A DNA stretch of 64,000 bases from Nageia nagi (GCA_050084985.1 JBITNC010000002.1:4650001-4714000), one strand, 5' to 3'; shown: positions 37,099-50,765, numbered from the stretch's first letter. Notes: generated by a model from the sequence alone, not told the origin. Translations and numbers: made by a program.

Positions 37099-38730
37099 AC
37101 ATCTTAAAGTGATGAATCTATGTATAATGCAATGAAATATGGGCTTTTAATTATGAAAGTACAATGCTTGATTTTTTATTATTGATTAAATGTTATTTAT
37201 GTTATGTTGGTGTATATCTATGATAATATACCACGTATAGAATGGAGAGTAGATATATAGTTATCTTTTAACATCCTTTTAAACCCATTGGTTTGTAGGA
37301 TCTATCAAAGTTTGTTCAGAAGTAAATATATATCAATTATAAATTTGAATGGTTGTTTCTCATATAACGAAAAATATTGAATAATGTACAAATATTCCAA
37401 GAAAAACAAGAATATTTATGAGGACAATTGACGACAATCACTCACTCCCACCCAATGAACATAATTCATTAAAACATAATTTTAAAACTAGATCAAGCAT
37501 AATATGATGATGTTTGTCTATAGTTGTAACTATAGATTAAAAATGTATTGCGTGTTTTCTCAATTATATTTAAATAAAATATTAAAAATAATGATTATAT
37601 AGTTATTGAAATAATATTTCATCCATAGTTATAATTATATATTGATAAACATTAGATGATTTCTCAATTATAGAAGAATTGTTAAAAATTGTAACTTGTA
37701 CTAACCAAAAGTTTGAAACATATTTAAGATTGGTTGATCGATTTTTGAGATTGAACTAAAGAATGTTAAATATTCCAATGAAAATTCATGTTGCATACAT
37801 AACAATGTATGTTACAGATATGATAACTTGTGTGTGAGGATCCCAATATTATCAATACATAAATAACCACCTCCAAAAACCAAGATCATCATGTTACATT
37901 AAAACTTGGAAATAATTTGGAATAATCCTTGTAAAATATGCATACATTATAAAACAAGTTAAACTTCTCATAACTTTGAAGATATCCATTGTTTAAAAAA
38001 TTATACATCAAGATATTATTCTTAAACCTAATTCCATATAAACCTTATATACAAAGGCTTACAACTTGTATGTAGAATAAGATTACATTTCTCATCGTTC
38101 ACATATCGATGAACATTATATGCATATATAAATGTAAAATAAGCAAAGAGGTATGCTTGTATGTGCATAAATAATAACTTAGACTTTAGAGTTGCTTTTA
38201 TAGAAACAATTACAATTTTGATAAAGAATAGAAATAAAATTAAAAAACTCTAATTGAAATTCTTTGCAAGGGAATATAACAAATTTTTTAATTGTTATAC
38301 CAAACCTTTTATAAATTAATTTTAGTTCTACTTGAATGAAATTCAAAATATGAATTTTTATATTAATGTTAGTGAGTGATCAAAAAAATAATTAGTGGAA
38401 CTATAAAAAAATGCATATAAAAAGAGCAAGGGAATGTTTAGAGTAGCTTCGATGTATAAGCATAATTAGTAGATAAATAAGAGTATCAAATACAACATGG
38501 TTGAATAAAGTAAGAAGTCTACAAATAGAGAGGCAAGAGGCTCATCCAACATTTAAGGTTGGAAAGAAGCTCATGATTTTGCAATCAAAGAAAGTAATCC
38601 TAGTGGGTTTTGTAGTAATGTGTTGATGAGTAATTATTTGAGAGTATTTAGGGATCATGTGATACTTTTGATTTGTATTTTCTTGAAGTTTTAAATAAGA
38701 TGTGATAAGTCTATAATTAATTGTGCTTTA

Positions 38731-39430
38731 GGATCTATTGATAATCACTTTTTATTCTAGGCAGATGGCTTCTTTGATAAAGAGTACAATGTATTTTTTA
38801 TCTTTGTAATTCATAATGTTTAAGGTTATCTTTGAATTAAAACAATTTGAAAAAGTAATTATATATAAACTATGAAAAAATGACTTGCAATTATTTATTT
38901 ATGATTACATTAATTCGAAATAATGAAATCTCCTTTGAGAAGGTCATTCATTTCTCTGTTTGCCTCTTAGTTTCTCCCTTTCTTTTTACCATAAAATTTA
39001 AAATTTTCACCACAAGAGGCTCCCCTTCTTTATTTCTTTTATTCCTCAATTTTTTATTTTTATCTATATAATTTTCTTTAGGATTTATTGACAATCACTT
39101 TTTGTTCGAGGCAGATTGCTTCTTTGACATAGAGTACAATGTATTTTTGGTTTGTGTAATTCATAATCTTTAAGGTTATCTTTGCATTAACACAATTTGA
39201 AAAGTAATCAAAAGAAAATTATATATTAACTATGAAAAATGACTTGCAATTATTTATTTATGATTACATTAATTTAAAATAATGAAATCTTATTTGATAA
39301 GGTTGTTCATTTCTATCTTTGCCTCCTAGTTTCTCCCTTTTATTTTTACCATAAAACCTATAATTTTAACCATGAGAGGCTCTGCTTCTTTATTTCTTTT
39401 ATTCCTCATTTTTTAGTTTTACTTATATAA
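38731..39430. repeat. Direct duplication, 350-base unit, inside R1 copy A
   Basis: GGATCTATTGATAATCACTT at 38,731 recurs as GGATTTATTGACAATCACTT at 39,081, and similarity runs through to about 39,430. Copy C has this unit once (from about 63,620), so the duplication is specific to copy A. Confidence 0.88.
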
Positions 39431-39480
39431 TTTTCAATAAGAAAATTCATCATGATAGATATACCTTTTACTCAAATTAA

Positions 39481-40929
39481 AGGCCTTTAAATCTTATTTG
39501 TGAGATATTAAGGTTCAAATTCACCATATTATTCATGATGTATATGACAATAGTGATATGACTAGCCCAAGTGTCATCCTTTTTAGAGTTTCTACTAATG
39601 TTTTATTTTTTGTGAACTAGTTATAAGTAGAATGGCATACCATATAATTAGGTTCAAACACCACATAGGGTCATATAATATAATTTATTTGAATTTAATT
39701 ATTTTATCTTGATGCATGTATATTTTAACTATGTTACATTTTGTTCCTCCATTTAACATGTTACGCAAATCATGTCAAAAGCTGATTATGTATTGACATC
39801 AAATATCTCTTTAGTCATATTCATGTGGCATCAAATATATATTTTTCTTAATAATATTGGAAACACGAGTTTTTAAAGGATATTGTAAGTTTTTACATCA
39901 TTCATTAGAAATTCAAAATACATCAACATTGAAATATTAATAACTTGGATATACAAGGTTAATAGGAAAGGCCTTGTGAAGCAAAAGAAAAGGGGGCTAA
40001 ATAAACATCTCCTAAGCCTTCAAACAAGATCAATAAAACTAAAAAGCTATACCAACACTAAGTAATATGATTTGAAAAAATATTATCATACCCACAACAT
40101 GGTACCAAAATTAATGTAAGGCTTGTCCACATTAGAACAGGTACATGCACACCTTAGAAAATTTGAAAATTTTGAAAAATCTTTCTCTTTCCCTATATCC
40201 ATTCAAAATTTGAAACCAAAATGGTAGTATAAATTTGTTGCATGTAGGAGAATATTTGAAAGTCTTCCATATTATGGGGGTTGCATGCTCCATCTAATTG
40301 TATTATGTTTACATGATTTCCCTTCTCTATATTCCTTAAGCATTAAACAACCTCATCAAATTGAAATAGATTTTGCTAGCCATGAAATCTAATCATAACT
40401 CTTAGTAGAAGATCATATTGATTCCCTTCATGAGATAAGAGTGATAATATTATCTCGAACAATCTTCTCCAATTTATGCAAACCTAAAGGATAATCCCAC
40501 CAACATATTCTCCACCAAGTTCCATCAAGTACATCTAAATCCAAGGCTTCCCTCTGTGATTTTTTCCCATCATTATCTTTCTTAAGAACCTAGAAGATGT
40601 AAAAGGGGATTTAGCTGAAATTGGATCAAAATATGGAATAACAACAAATTCATAGTTCAATAAAACATATATTCAAGTAATGGGATTTAAAATTATAATA
40701 AGATAGCAAAATAAGATAACTTTATTGAATGATAACACGAATCACAGGTTGCTTCGAGGGGTCTTCCTCCTTACAACTCAAAGGAAAAATATTTATCCTA
40801 AATGTTATCTCTACTCCTCTTACATATGTTTAAATTATGCTATCCTAACCTTAATTGGTAGTTTATTACAAAATGATGATTCACCTTACAAAAATATGAT
40901 GGTTCACATTACAAGCCAATAGCTAGTTA
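39481..40929. other. AT-rich stretch, no gene recognised
   Basis: May include the 3' part of the adjacent chromovirus relic, which lies upstream on the - strand. No paired LTR found. Confidence 0.35.
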
Positions 40930-43110
40930 ACTACTACTAATAATTGGATATTAATATAAGGGATCCTCAAAGCTAAAATTGGGGAAGTAATTTTTGAATT
41001 TGATGAAGTACCTCCTAAGTTGTATCCTTTTTTGCTAAATTGTGCCATTGGATAAGAAATTCAAAATACAAAGCTGATGGGTGAATTGTTCTAAAAGTAC
41101 TTTAGGTTCTACCATTATGGAACCATCTTTTATGAATTCAAGAAAATATATTTGAATTGTTACCCAAGAACCTAATACCTTTTTGAGATAAGAAACATGG
41201 AATACTAGATGAAATTTTGAAGATTCAGGTAACTTTAACTTGTATATTGTAGAACTAATGCTTTAAATAATTTTGTTGAAGTCATAGGAAAACCATATCC
41301 TCTTCTTGAAATTCTTGTTTGATCCATTTTATTGACTTGTTGTTTCATGTGGTGTTGAGTTGTTTGCAAATTATTCTTAAGAAGGCATAGGATATCCCTT
41401 CGATTGGTTAATTTGGTGTCAATTGCTTAAAAAATGGTGCTATTAAGCTGTTATGGGTGATGCTTAATTGTACAATACTACATAGGGTGTCATCTTAATG
41501 ATATGAAGTATTATACCATCATTTTTTGAAAGGAATCCATTTAACCTAATGAACTAGTTAGGAAAAAGAAAAATAATGCAAATAAGTCTCTAGACACCTA
41601 TTAACAATTTTCTTCTATCTATCAATTTAAGGGTGATAGGTTGAACTCATATTGAGTTGATTTACTTAAATCTTGAAGAATTATTACCAAAAATAATTGG
41701 TAAAACAAGGGTTTGGATCACTTATTATGGTGGAATGTATACTATGGATCTTGAAAATATTATCAACAAAAATATGAGCCACATTGAAAACCTTGTATTG
41801 GTGAGCTGAGGAATAAAAATGTGTGTACTTGGATATTCAATCCAACATAACCATGTTGATATAGTTTCCATAAGATTGCATCAAAACATCAGTCCAAGTC
41901 TACATTGATATGGGAAGAGGCCGAAGTAATCTCAAAATGCCTATTGTCTCACCTTTTTGTCATTGATAAATATTACACTTTACAACAAAGTTCTTTATAT
42001 CCTATTTCATCCTAGCCTAATAAAAAAATAAACCAAAATGTCATCAAATAAAACCAAAATAAAATTTTTAAGGTACTAATAATTCATGCCTTCACATTTC
42101 ATGTACCAGTTTCTCAATTTCATTCTTCTGCAAACATAAATAGTGATGAGGCTGAATGTTCTATGATTGACTTCTAGGGAAAACCTTATATCATGATCTC
42201 GAGGGAAATTTGTAGGTAACCTTTTTGGTTATTCAAAAAATCCTTAAGAGCATCCAACATTATTGTAGTTATTCCAATTCACCCAATCATTTCTTGGTTG
42301 GTTGGAGTGAAAATAATTGTACACCATCCCTTTTCCTCCCTTTTGAAGAAGCTTCTCCATATAGTGGGAACTAATTATCTATGAAGGGTCTAAGTGTAGT
42401 CCCTTGAGGGTATAATTTTATCTATAAACTATGAATTTTATCCATAATCCAACAACATCCTATAATATAAATCCTAATGTTTGCAACCATTGATCTCTAA
42501 TGATCACATCACAATCTTCCAATGGATGAGCATACATGCCACTCTTCAAATTATAATTACCCATGGTTAGTTTAATATTGTGAAATTTCCCTTTATAATA
42601 AATCTTGCCTCCATTTCCAATCATCACTTCAAAACTATTTTGAGGTTGTATATAACAATTGGCCCATTTTGCCATCCTCAAGTCAATGAAATTATGTATA
42701 CTACTTGAATTAATAAGCATAATGAGATTTTGTTGCTTGAATTATCCTCAACATTTCATAGTTTACGTAGAAGAAATATTGAAAGGGAACTAAAATAAAT
42801 TTTTGAAGTATCTTTATTGCATTTATCAAGTTCATTCACTACTTCATCACGACCTCATCCTCTTCAATTAATGAGATATTATAAACATTTGTATTCAACA
42901 AATATAACTTATGTGTTATGTATTGACCATTTGGCCCATATTTTTCATCATTATTATAATAGAGACCCTTCTTCCTTCGATCCTTCATTTCCTCTAGATT
43001 GAGTCTCTTCCATCGTGGTGTTAGGATTCAATATATTCACTTCCAATCTAATGTATTCCTTCAACCCACTAATGAAGCAACTCTTGAAAAAGGATCAATC
43101 TAACCCATCA
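40930..43110 (-). pseudogene. Chromovirus-like Ty3/gypsy relic lacking RT
   Basis: The - strand order is gag tail, knuckle, protease, RT start, integrase, chromodomain. The gag tail near 43,080 reads CFISGLKEYIRLEVNILNP. The knuckle near 42,930 (YYNNDEKYGPNGQYITHK) has lost all zinc ligands except a possible one. The protease is an open frame at 42,720-42,460 (SSSIHNFIDLRMAKW, CDVIIRDQWLQTLG), where Ser replaces the catalytic Asp of D-S-G. RT is represented only by its start near 42,230-42,100. Integrase zinc and core pieces lie near 42,000-41,650 (CNIYQ, ISKYTHF). The end near 41,060-40,970 reads FLIQWHNLAKKDTT, stop, EVLHQIQKLLPQF, a chromodomain remnant whose Trp codon became TAG. Not functional. 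Confidence 0.8.
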
Positions 43111-46100
43111 TGATTGTATCAATGATTGTCAATACTTATCAATTTATTAAAAAATAAATAAAATAAAATAATCATAGAAGTAAAAAATAAGTACAAACCT
43201 GACCTTAATAGTATACCAAGGGAGATATCATTTATAGGGACCCAATGGGAATGTTGGTATTTTACGGTGGTGCTTATAATCAACTTGACCTTGCCGATAT
43301 AACAAGGGAAGTGTCATTCATAGGATGCTAATGGTAATATTGGTGTTTTATGGTGGCACTTCTAATCAACTTAGCCTTTGTGATATACCAAGGGAGGTTT
43401 CAGTATTAGGGTGCTAATGGGAATGTTATTATTCTTTGTTGAGACTTCTAATCTTATAATCATAAGAATCTAGAATCACTAGAATCCATAATAAGTACCA
43501 AGAATCACATATCATGCTTTGATATCTACTTAACATAGTGATTTTGGGCAAAAAATAATCAATAAAAGGACCATCGTAGATCCTCCACAGGTTGTCATCG
43601 ATCTTCTTTCCATACATAATCATGGTCCTATTTTGGGGAGCATCTTTCTTGGGGTCTCATGAGATCATTTTCATCTTCTAACATATGTTTATTTTGATAT
43701 AATAAATCAAAAGAATTAAGTACTATCAGTTAAGTTATAACTTGTGTTCATCATTTAAGGCTATCATATTTTGCACAAAATTAAGGACATAATCATCTAT
43801 GATCTTCATTGGTAGATGCTTGTATTCCACATAATCAAACAAAAACACTTAAGAGCATTTCCATCCATTATATTTTGGATAGATGGTTATGTTTTCTAAG
43901 AGGTTTTTATTTTGCATGTTTCCACCTTGAATCATTTTTTCTTTCTTGTCAAAAAGGGTACATGGAGTGAATGATCATCATCAAGTGAAATCAATAAAAA
44001 ATTTAAGGAAATTTTATTTCTCTTACTTTGGAATGTGTAATTTCCAAATACTTGTTTTTTTCCAATTATACTTCCAAAGTGGGGCAAATGTGGTTATATA
44101 AATTTAATTTATAATTCTTAAATATTTACTATCATAATATTTCATATTATTTTATTATTACTGATATTAGTTCATTATAATCTATAATAATAAACTAAAG
44201 TGTATCTTATTTTGTAGTTGATGCATGACCCAATGTGTAGGCATTGACTCAAGGAGTGGATTATTGCATGAAGTCCCCTATAAAACCCTAATAAACATAA
44301 GTCCACTATTAAGACAAATTGGGAAATGAATTATGAGCTTGATATTGGCATATTCCCCTTTAAGTATTCTTCAACACCATCTTATCAAGATTATAATTTG
44401 GATACTCTATCTATCTTATATGAGCTATTATATTATTATTGTACGCATTTATAAAATCAAAGTAGGGAAAAAAAGTATTGACATCAATCATGACACCTGG
44501 TTTCTCTAAAATAGGATTGTCAATGCCAGTTGAGGACATACGATGACTAATTGAGGACTGATAATGATCCCTTTCTAGTAGGTATATAAGTTGTGATTTC
44601 TATTATATCTTTGTCTAAGCATTATTTTCTCATATCTTGCTTCCTTTCATCCATAATAGGAAGTATGATAGGTAAATTTCTAAATTTATATCTTAATAGG
44701 CACTATTTTATTATTTGTTGAATATCATTTATTTTTGATATCATTTATCTTTAGTCATTTCGATCTAAGTAGAAATTGGGATTATTTATTATTATTATTA
44801 TTTATATTTTTTCCATCCTACACCATGATATGATTTTTAAACACTAGGACAATGTTACTTTTATTGAGGGAGAGTATCACAATCCATTTATGTCAAATCT
44901 TGATTAATGATTAGTTTAACATAAATTATGACTAATGATTTTATTTAAGCCCTTTAAATAGACAAGACTTAATGTTGATATTATACAATATTTTACCTAT
45001 TACTATATGAATTGATAGAACTTAATTACATTAAGATAACTATGTATTTGAATTAGTATATCAACGATGCTTGATGAGAATGGTCATGTGTAATGAGTTC
45101 AGCCTATGATCAAGTATTGATAATACTTTTGGAATGTAAGTGGAGCTTAAGCCAATTGAGAAGTAAGTAATCACTCTTTGATGAACACTAGGTTATGTAT
45201 AAATAAATTAAATGGCCATGATATCAATTTCTAAGGAAATATTAAGTACCATGATAAGCTCATTTAATAAATGGAAGCTCCATGCTAATCATATTAATAG
45301 ATAGGAAAATGGATTATAAGTAGTATTAGTATAATTAGTGTACCATCATAAAGTTTGTAATGGTTGCATTTAAATTTTTATAAGCTATTTACGCTAAGCA
45401 GGCTATAAGGAAGGGATTGAATGCAAATAAATAATGTTTATTACCTTGTAATAATGCTAACCAAGGGACAAGACTTGGTTTGTATACTTTAATACATGGT
45501 CAAAGAAAATAGGTGGCTAATTCAAATATCAATTTGGTAATATTGAATTTGGAAAATGCCAAGTCATCCTTTCTATTCAATTAAAATATTTTGCATTTAT
45601 TACACCATAGGCATCTCTTTGGCATTGTGAGATGAAAAATAAAGATCTATGGTTATTATGGTTGGCCTATGGTTGAAACAAATTAACCTATTGATTTCAC
45701 TCAATTGATCAAATTTTCTTAATATTTTTAATGCTTTCAATCCTATCAATCAATTAACTCCATGTCAATAAAATTCCCTCAGATGAAAATTCAAGCAGGT
45801 TTATTGGAAAAGGTTGGCAATGCAAGAGAAGGCCTTAATAGTTATCGAGAATGGCCAGATCTATGCACCACTTGAATCCTACAGCTATATTATCAGCTAG
45901 TAGATAGAATCTTAGTTAGTCAACATATTCCCCCTTTCTACATACCATTAGAACGTCATGGTCAAGAGACTCAACATCGAGTCCAACAGGAACTTCCAAT
46001 CATACTACTAGTCACCATGGTCATCTCAGTAAGAGATTGACTTAGTCGCCATGTAAAACAATTGCCAGATACCTAGTTTTTGTGACCCTTAGGAACTCTA

Positions 46101-49100
46101 TATCATTGATAACTAGTGCACCTACCTGTGCTTAAGTTACGAACACCAAAGTTATTTATCAAGTAGGGATTATTCTACCAACTTTTATGTGCGAAAGGAT
46201 TACAATGTGGCCCTGAATACCGAGGATCAATGTATCATTCAATTGATGAACTTGTTAGCACAAATGATAAAAAAATCAATTACTTTTCTACGATATATCC
46301 ATTGCACTTGATTGCAATAGCTAGTTTTAAATAGGGTAAGTAGAATATTATTTATAATAATTATTACTTAAAAGAGTCCAAGGAATGTTATTAGATGAGA
46401 AAATGACATCATGATTGGTTGATTATTTCAAAAGGTAATTAAATGTGTTTATATTTTTAAGGCATGAATATATAAGATATTTAATGGTGAGCATGGAATT
46501 GTGCACAACTCATTTTGGGATATGGAATGGTTTTGGAAATTGTGCCAAGCCACCAATCTCTCCAACCACTTTTTGAATGACTAAAAAGCCATAATTAAAG
46601 TTTAGTTAAAAAGGGGAATGATGTTTTAGCTTTAAATAGAGTTTAGTAGGGAGAATTTGTATGTCCCACTCCATGAGATTTATAAGGAATGATATTAATT
46701 TACTTTAATAATTGCATTTAATAAAGAATAATTATATGTGTTGAAATTTGTAAGGAACAATTGAATGATTTCAGATTATGTTGGAATTTTATGCATCCGC
46801 ACCCTTTTCAAGGTCCTTCAAAGATGCTATTGGTAGCAATCAAGGTGGTGTTAGTCCCTTTAAGGATTTGGATGACTAAATACTTGAGCTTGGAGGTATT
46901 AATGTAGGTAGTTTTTATGTAAGGAAAGGAGGAGAGGAAGAATGGTGGTTAATGGACTTAGATGCCATGATTTCCTTTGATTTTTGTTGTAGGTAGTAAA
47001 TGAAAAAGGGGGATAAGAGTAGAGTTTTGAATTCTATTATAGATGTTGTTACTCATTTTGTTATTATAATTTGTCTTCTCCATTTATAATGGGAAAGAGA
47101 GAAATAAAGGGGAAAACACCTGTCTATGTTGAGATATCTTTATGACCATTGTAGAAGCAAGGGGACACAAAATATAAGGAGATAGAGGTGCACCCTAATA
47201 TTTGGTGAAAAGAGGTATTTTGCTATACAAAATGCTTCTCCATGATTCACATATTGAGAAATCTTTTGGTGATGCATGCATGTAGTTTTGGTGATCCATA
47301 TGGTATATTACATGGAGAGTTGTTCATAGATTTGCATAGATTCTAATTTGTTGTTTACTGTAGTTTCATGGGTCCTTTAGAAACCCACACTACATAATCT
47401 TTTTGGGTTTTGAGTTTGAGTTATAAGCGACCATGTTGTAAGTACATATTGAGATGTAGAAGTTGCATTTTGTGAGTTAATTGCATGCTTAGTTTTAGAG
47501 TATATTTGCATGAAAATAATTTATCATTTGTGAAGCAAAATCATGGGTTAAGGAAAAGTAGCTTGCATTTCATGGAAACTAGGGCTGCTTTGCCTCATGT
47601 TATGATAAGAGTTCAAGTTGGGTAGAATCATGATTACTATTAAATGAGTTTGCATTTCTGCATTAAGTTGGAGTTTTCATAGTTTGTATATGGAATGAGA
47701 TTGCCTAATTAAAAACTTGAGACTATGATGATTATGTGTACATTCTTAATGCATTATTGCATAGTTTAGTGGATGCTCTCTATTTTTAGTAATTATTCTT
47801 GAATAGATTTATGTAGTTATTTGGGAAATGGTTGAGTAAAACCATTAGAAATCCATGTAATAATTATTGTTAAGTAGAGAATCTTAAACTAAAAAGAATG
47901 TAATAGTAGGGGATAAAATACCATATGGGTAACTGTAAAAGGGGCAGGTGCTTCCAGGGCTATTAAAAATACACATTTCCTTATTTTAACTAATAAGTTA
48001 TTTGATGATGCAGGATGGGTGGTTTTTTCCCCTAATGGATGTTACCCTTGAGCCAAGGGGTTTTACCACTTAAATATAGTGCCAAGTGTGTGAATATTTG
48101 GTGGAGATGTTTGTTACGAGATTTATTCTAAAAAATAGTTAAACGTAAATGACTTAACTATGAATTGATGTTTATAATAAGCTTGATGAAGTATATTAAT
48201 ATGATGATTACTTGAGATAGTCAAGTTGAGTAATCCCTTTAAAAGATTAGCAAATATTTAGAATATCTTCATACTAAATCTATTACAAGAGATAATAACA
48301 TGATAAAAAAATGGTAAATGAATTTGTTACCAAGTTGAGTAAAACTCTTAAAGGAGTTAATGAATAAGCTAAATAAATTATTTAAAGGACTTAAGGATAG
48401 TTTAATAATATCATGATAAGTCCAAAAGTAATTATCTACAATAAAGAATTGAAGAAATTAACTAAGATTGGAAAGACTCTTATTAGATAAGTCGTTATTA
48501 TAGTTTGACAAACCTAATCAATTAGATTTAATGATTGTTATATCATTTTGTTAACTAGGAGTTGAGTATAGTAAAAAGAACTAAACTTACCTATAAAAGG
48601 TATAGTAGTAAAAATAGAGTTTTAGTTAAGCATGATCTAATGTTGAGTTCAATTAAGAACCTCACTAGCTATTTTTTCTTAAGATCTATATCTCATTTAA
48701 AAAATATTAACTTAATGTGAACCTTAACTAAAGAGTCTAAGGGATTAAACAAAAAATGTTTGTTTAGATGGGCTCAATGATTAGTTCATACTTAAAAGAT
48801 GACATATTAATGAATGATAAAGGCATTTAATACTTAATTTGTGTATAAAAAAATTATTCATGAGTTTGTTTTGGGGTGTGATAATCAACTGTAATAACAT
48901 TCACATGGTAAATCAAAATTGTTCCATATTTTATATAATTTTGAATGATATCTAAATATTATACTTTTTAGTGAAATATCTTATAATTACCTTTAATATG
49001 TAAGCTAACTTGAAAAAAAATTCTAGCATAATTTGCTTACAATATCCTACTAAATATTAGACTCCACTACATTACAATAAATCCAAGATATTACCCTCTT

Positions 49101-49194
49101 CTTTTCGTACAACTATGATAAGCATACCATACAAAGAAGATATAAATTAAATAAAAAACTTAATTGATATCATACCACTTATAGTAAAACTAAA
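43111..49194. other. Long AT-rich stretch, no gene recognised
   Basis: Six kilobases without a recognisable protein. Isolated retroelement-type signals are a polypurine-like CAAAGTGGGGCAAATG near 44,075-44,090, GAGGGAGAGTATCACAA near 44,866, and a - strand purine run (complement ATTCCCCCTTTCT) near 45,929. Near 43,205-43,410 the phrase TATACCAAGGGAG(A/G)T recurs about three times at spacings of roughly 80-90 bases, a small diverged tandem repeat. The block at 45,780-46,290 is less AT-rich. Confidence 0.4.
43205..43440. repeat. Diverged tandem repeat, unit about 88-93 bases, three copies
   Basis: ATACCAAGGGAGATATCATT, ATAACAAGGGAAGTGTCATT and ATACCAAGGGAGGTTTCAGT start near 43,211, 43,299 and 43,392. 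Each is followed by TAATGGGAATGTT- or TGGTAATATT-like text and a GGTGG.(A/G)CTT phrase. No coding sense. Confidence 0.65.
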
Positions 49195-49260
49195 GCAAAG
49201 TCAATATTTAATGTCCTTTAAACCTATTGGTTTGTAGGACCTATCAAGAGTTTTGAAGTA
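49195..49260 (-). repeat. SINE-body-like segment, inverted partner
   Basis: CAAAGTCAATATTTAATGTC followed by CTTTAAACCTATTGGTTTGT is the inverted counterpart of 49,803-49,866. The core CTTTAAACC.ATTGGTTTGTAGGA also occurs in R1 copies A, B and C. Confidence 0.7.
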
Positions 49261-49720
49261 TCATGATCAAAATACCTTCAATGTGTAGGTTCCTTCACAT
49301 CTCATTTTTCCCATTACTCTCCTGACAAGTGATGATAGATACACTATGTCTAAAGATATGTAAAATCTAAGATAGAAGTATGTAAGTTAATATCTACATA
49401 TTACAAATAATTATATATATAATATTTTAATTAATATAATACTTTGTATAAAAGTAATTCTTTATCATAGTTATTTATAAGGGGTTGTAATTTTTGTAAC
49501 AATAATTATTAAAAGTTAATTTGATATTAATAACATCAAAGATGTTTTTGTTTCCTATTCAAAAATTGAAAAATACATATGATTGAATTGACCATTTAAC
49601 CTTAATAAGCTACTTTATCGATCGAATTCCTTCTATACTAATTTGGATGCTTGAGCTTTTCACTTGATTAAATTAAAAGTTATATAACATTTGATTGAAG
49701 GTTTTTTTTGCTTCTTTCTA

Positions 49721-49866
49721 AGGGAGTTGGTAGACAAATGAGGTGTGAAGGCACCCACATTTAAGGTCTCAAGTTCAACTCCCAACCCTTATATTGGTGA
49801 TATTTAAAAACTTTTGACAAGTCTTACAAATCGATAGGTTTAAAGGATGTTAAACATTGACTTTAC
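49721..49866 (+). repeat. SINE-like element with tRNA-like head
   Basis: The first 68 bases look like a decayed tRNA gene: GGGAGTTGGTAGAC resembles the A box region and AAGTTCAACTCCC the B box. A body follows that ends GGATGTTAAACATTGACTTT. Its last 64 bases match 49,195-49,260 in inverted orientation. Plant SINEs have this layout; flanking target duplications are unclear. Confidence 0.55.
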
Positions 49867-50765
49867 TTTATTATTATTATTAACCAAGCTCCTTGGTATA
49901 CCCATAGTCTACTAATGGATAAATTATTTTGTTATTTTTTACTATTATGCTTTAAAAACTTTAATTTAGATAGAATTCCTTAGTTTACCATTACATTTAT
50001 GACCATTTATGGAGTATCTAGGTAAGCTTTTCATTTTTTATTGAATTACTTAAAATAACCACATGTAGCTTGGTGCATCTTGCATCAAAGCTTACCCCTT
50101 TGAATTAGGTTGCACTATTTTGAAATTTCAAATCCTTATCATCCTTTTTATAACAAGGAGAAAATTTATTTATTTATTTACTTTGAAATCGTGTTAATGC
50201 ACAAAATGCTTCGTTATAGATTTATAAATACTTTAAGCTATTTTATCTATAACTTCTTAAATAGCAATAAACTCTTCTTAGAGATGACAATAGAATGCCT
50301 CTTTAGCTCACTAATGTTTGGCATGCATTTTGAGTGACCATCCTTTTCAAGATTTGAAATTTTTTAAACCATTACCTTATTATGGATGGTAGCGCTAATA
50401 TTTATTTCATATCTTCCAATAAAGTACTACTATTGTAAAGATGATTCTACAAATATCATTGCAAGCAAGACTATACACTTGAAAGAATTTATTAAGCATT
50501 GAAGGAATATCTGTTTCTTACCATACTATGTAAAATTAGATGAAAATCATAGCCTAACATAAGAAAAGATTATTTACTTAAAATATTTAGATGAATATTA
50601 TGGATTATTAATTTCCCCTTTTTAAATGCTATTTTACTGATAATGAAATTCATGGTAGATTCTTTCATATTCATGTCGAAAGCATTTGAAGTATCTCACT
50701 CATAATTATAGGAACACCATTGAACATAAAAGAAATACGATTATAATATTAAAATTTGATACTTG

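Larger units (their letters stand above)
35838..39480. repeat. Unclassified repeat R1, copy A
   Basis: It aligns collinearly with copy B (52,205-52,680) and copy C (61,572-64,000). The landmark CCATTGGTTTGTAGGATCTA occurs near 37,290 here, with variants near 52,615 and 61,800. Without the CACTA insertion and the internal tandem duplication it is about 2.2 kb. No coding region, LTR pair or terminal repeat was found, so the class is unknown. The left end abuts the sacsin fragment; the right end is not fixed. Confidence 0.85.

Noticed and set aside
36809-37102. Phe-rich 97-codon frame on the - strand
   Set aside because: Lies across the right end of the CACTA element; the residues come from A/T runs and repeated GATGCAAA motifs.
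49721-49788. A functional tRNA gene
   Set aside because: Only A- and B-box-like text is visible; stems do not pair well and a SINE body follows, so it is listed as SINE-like.
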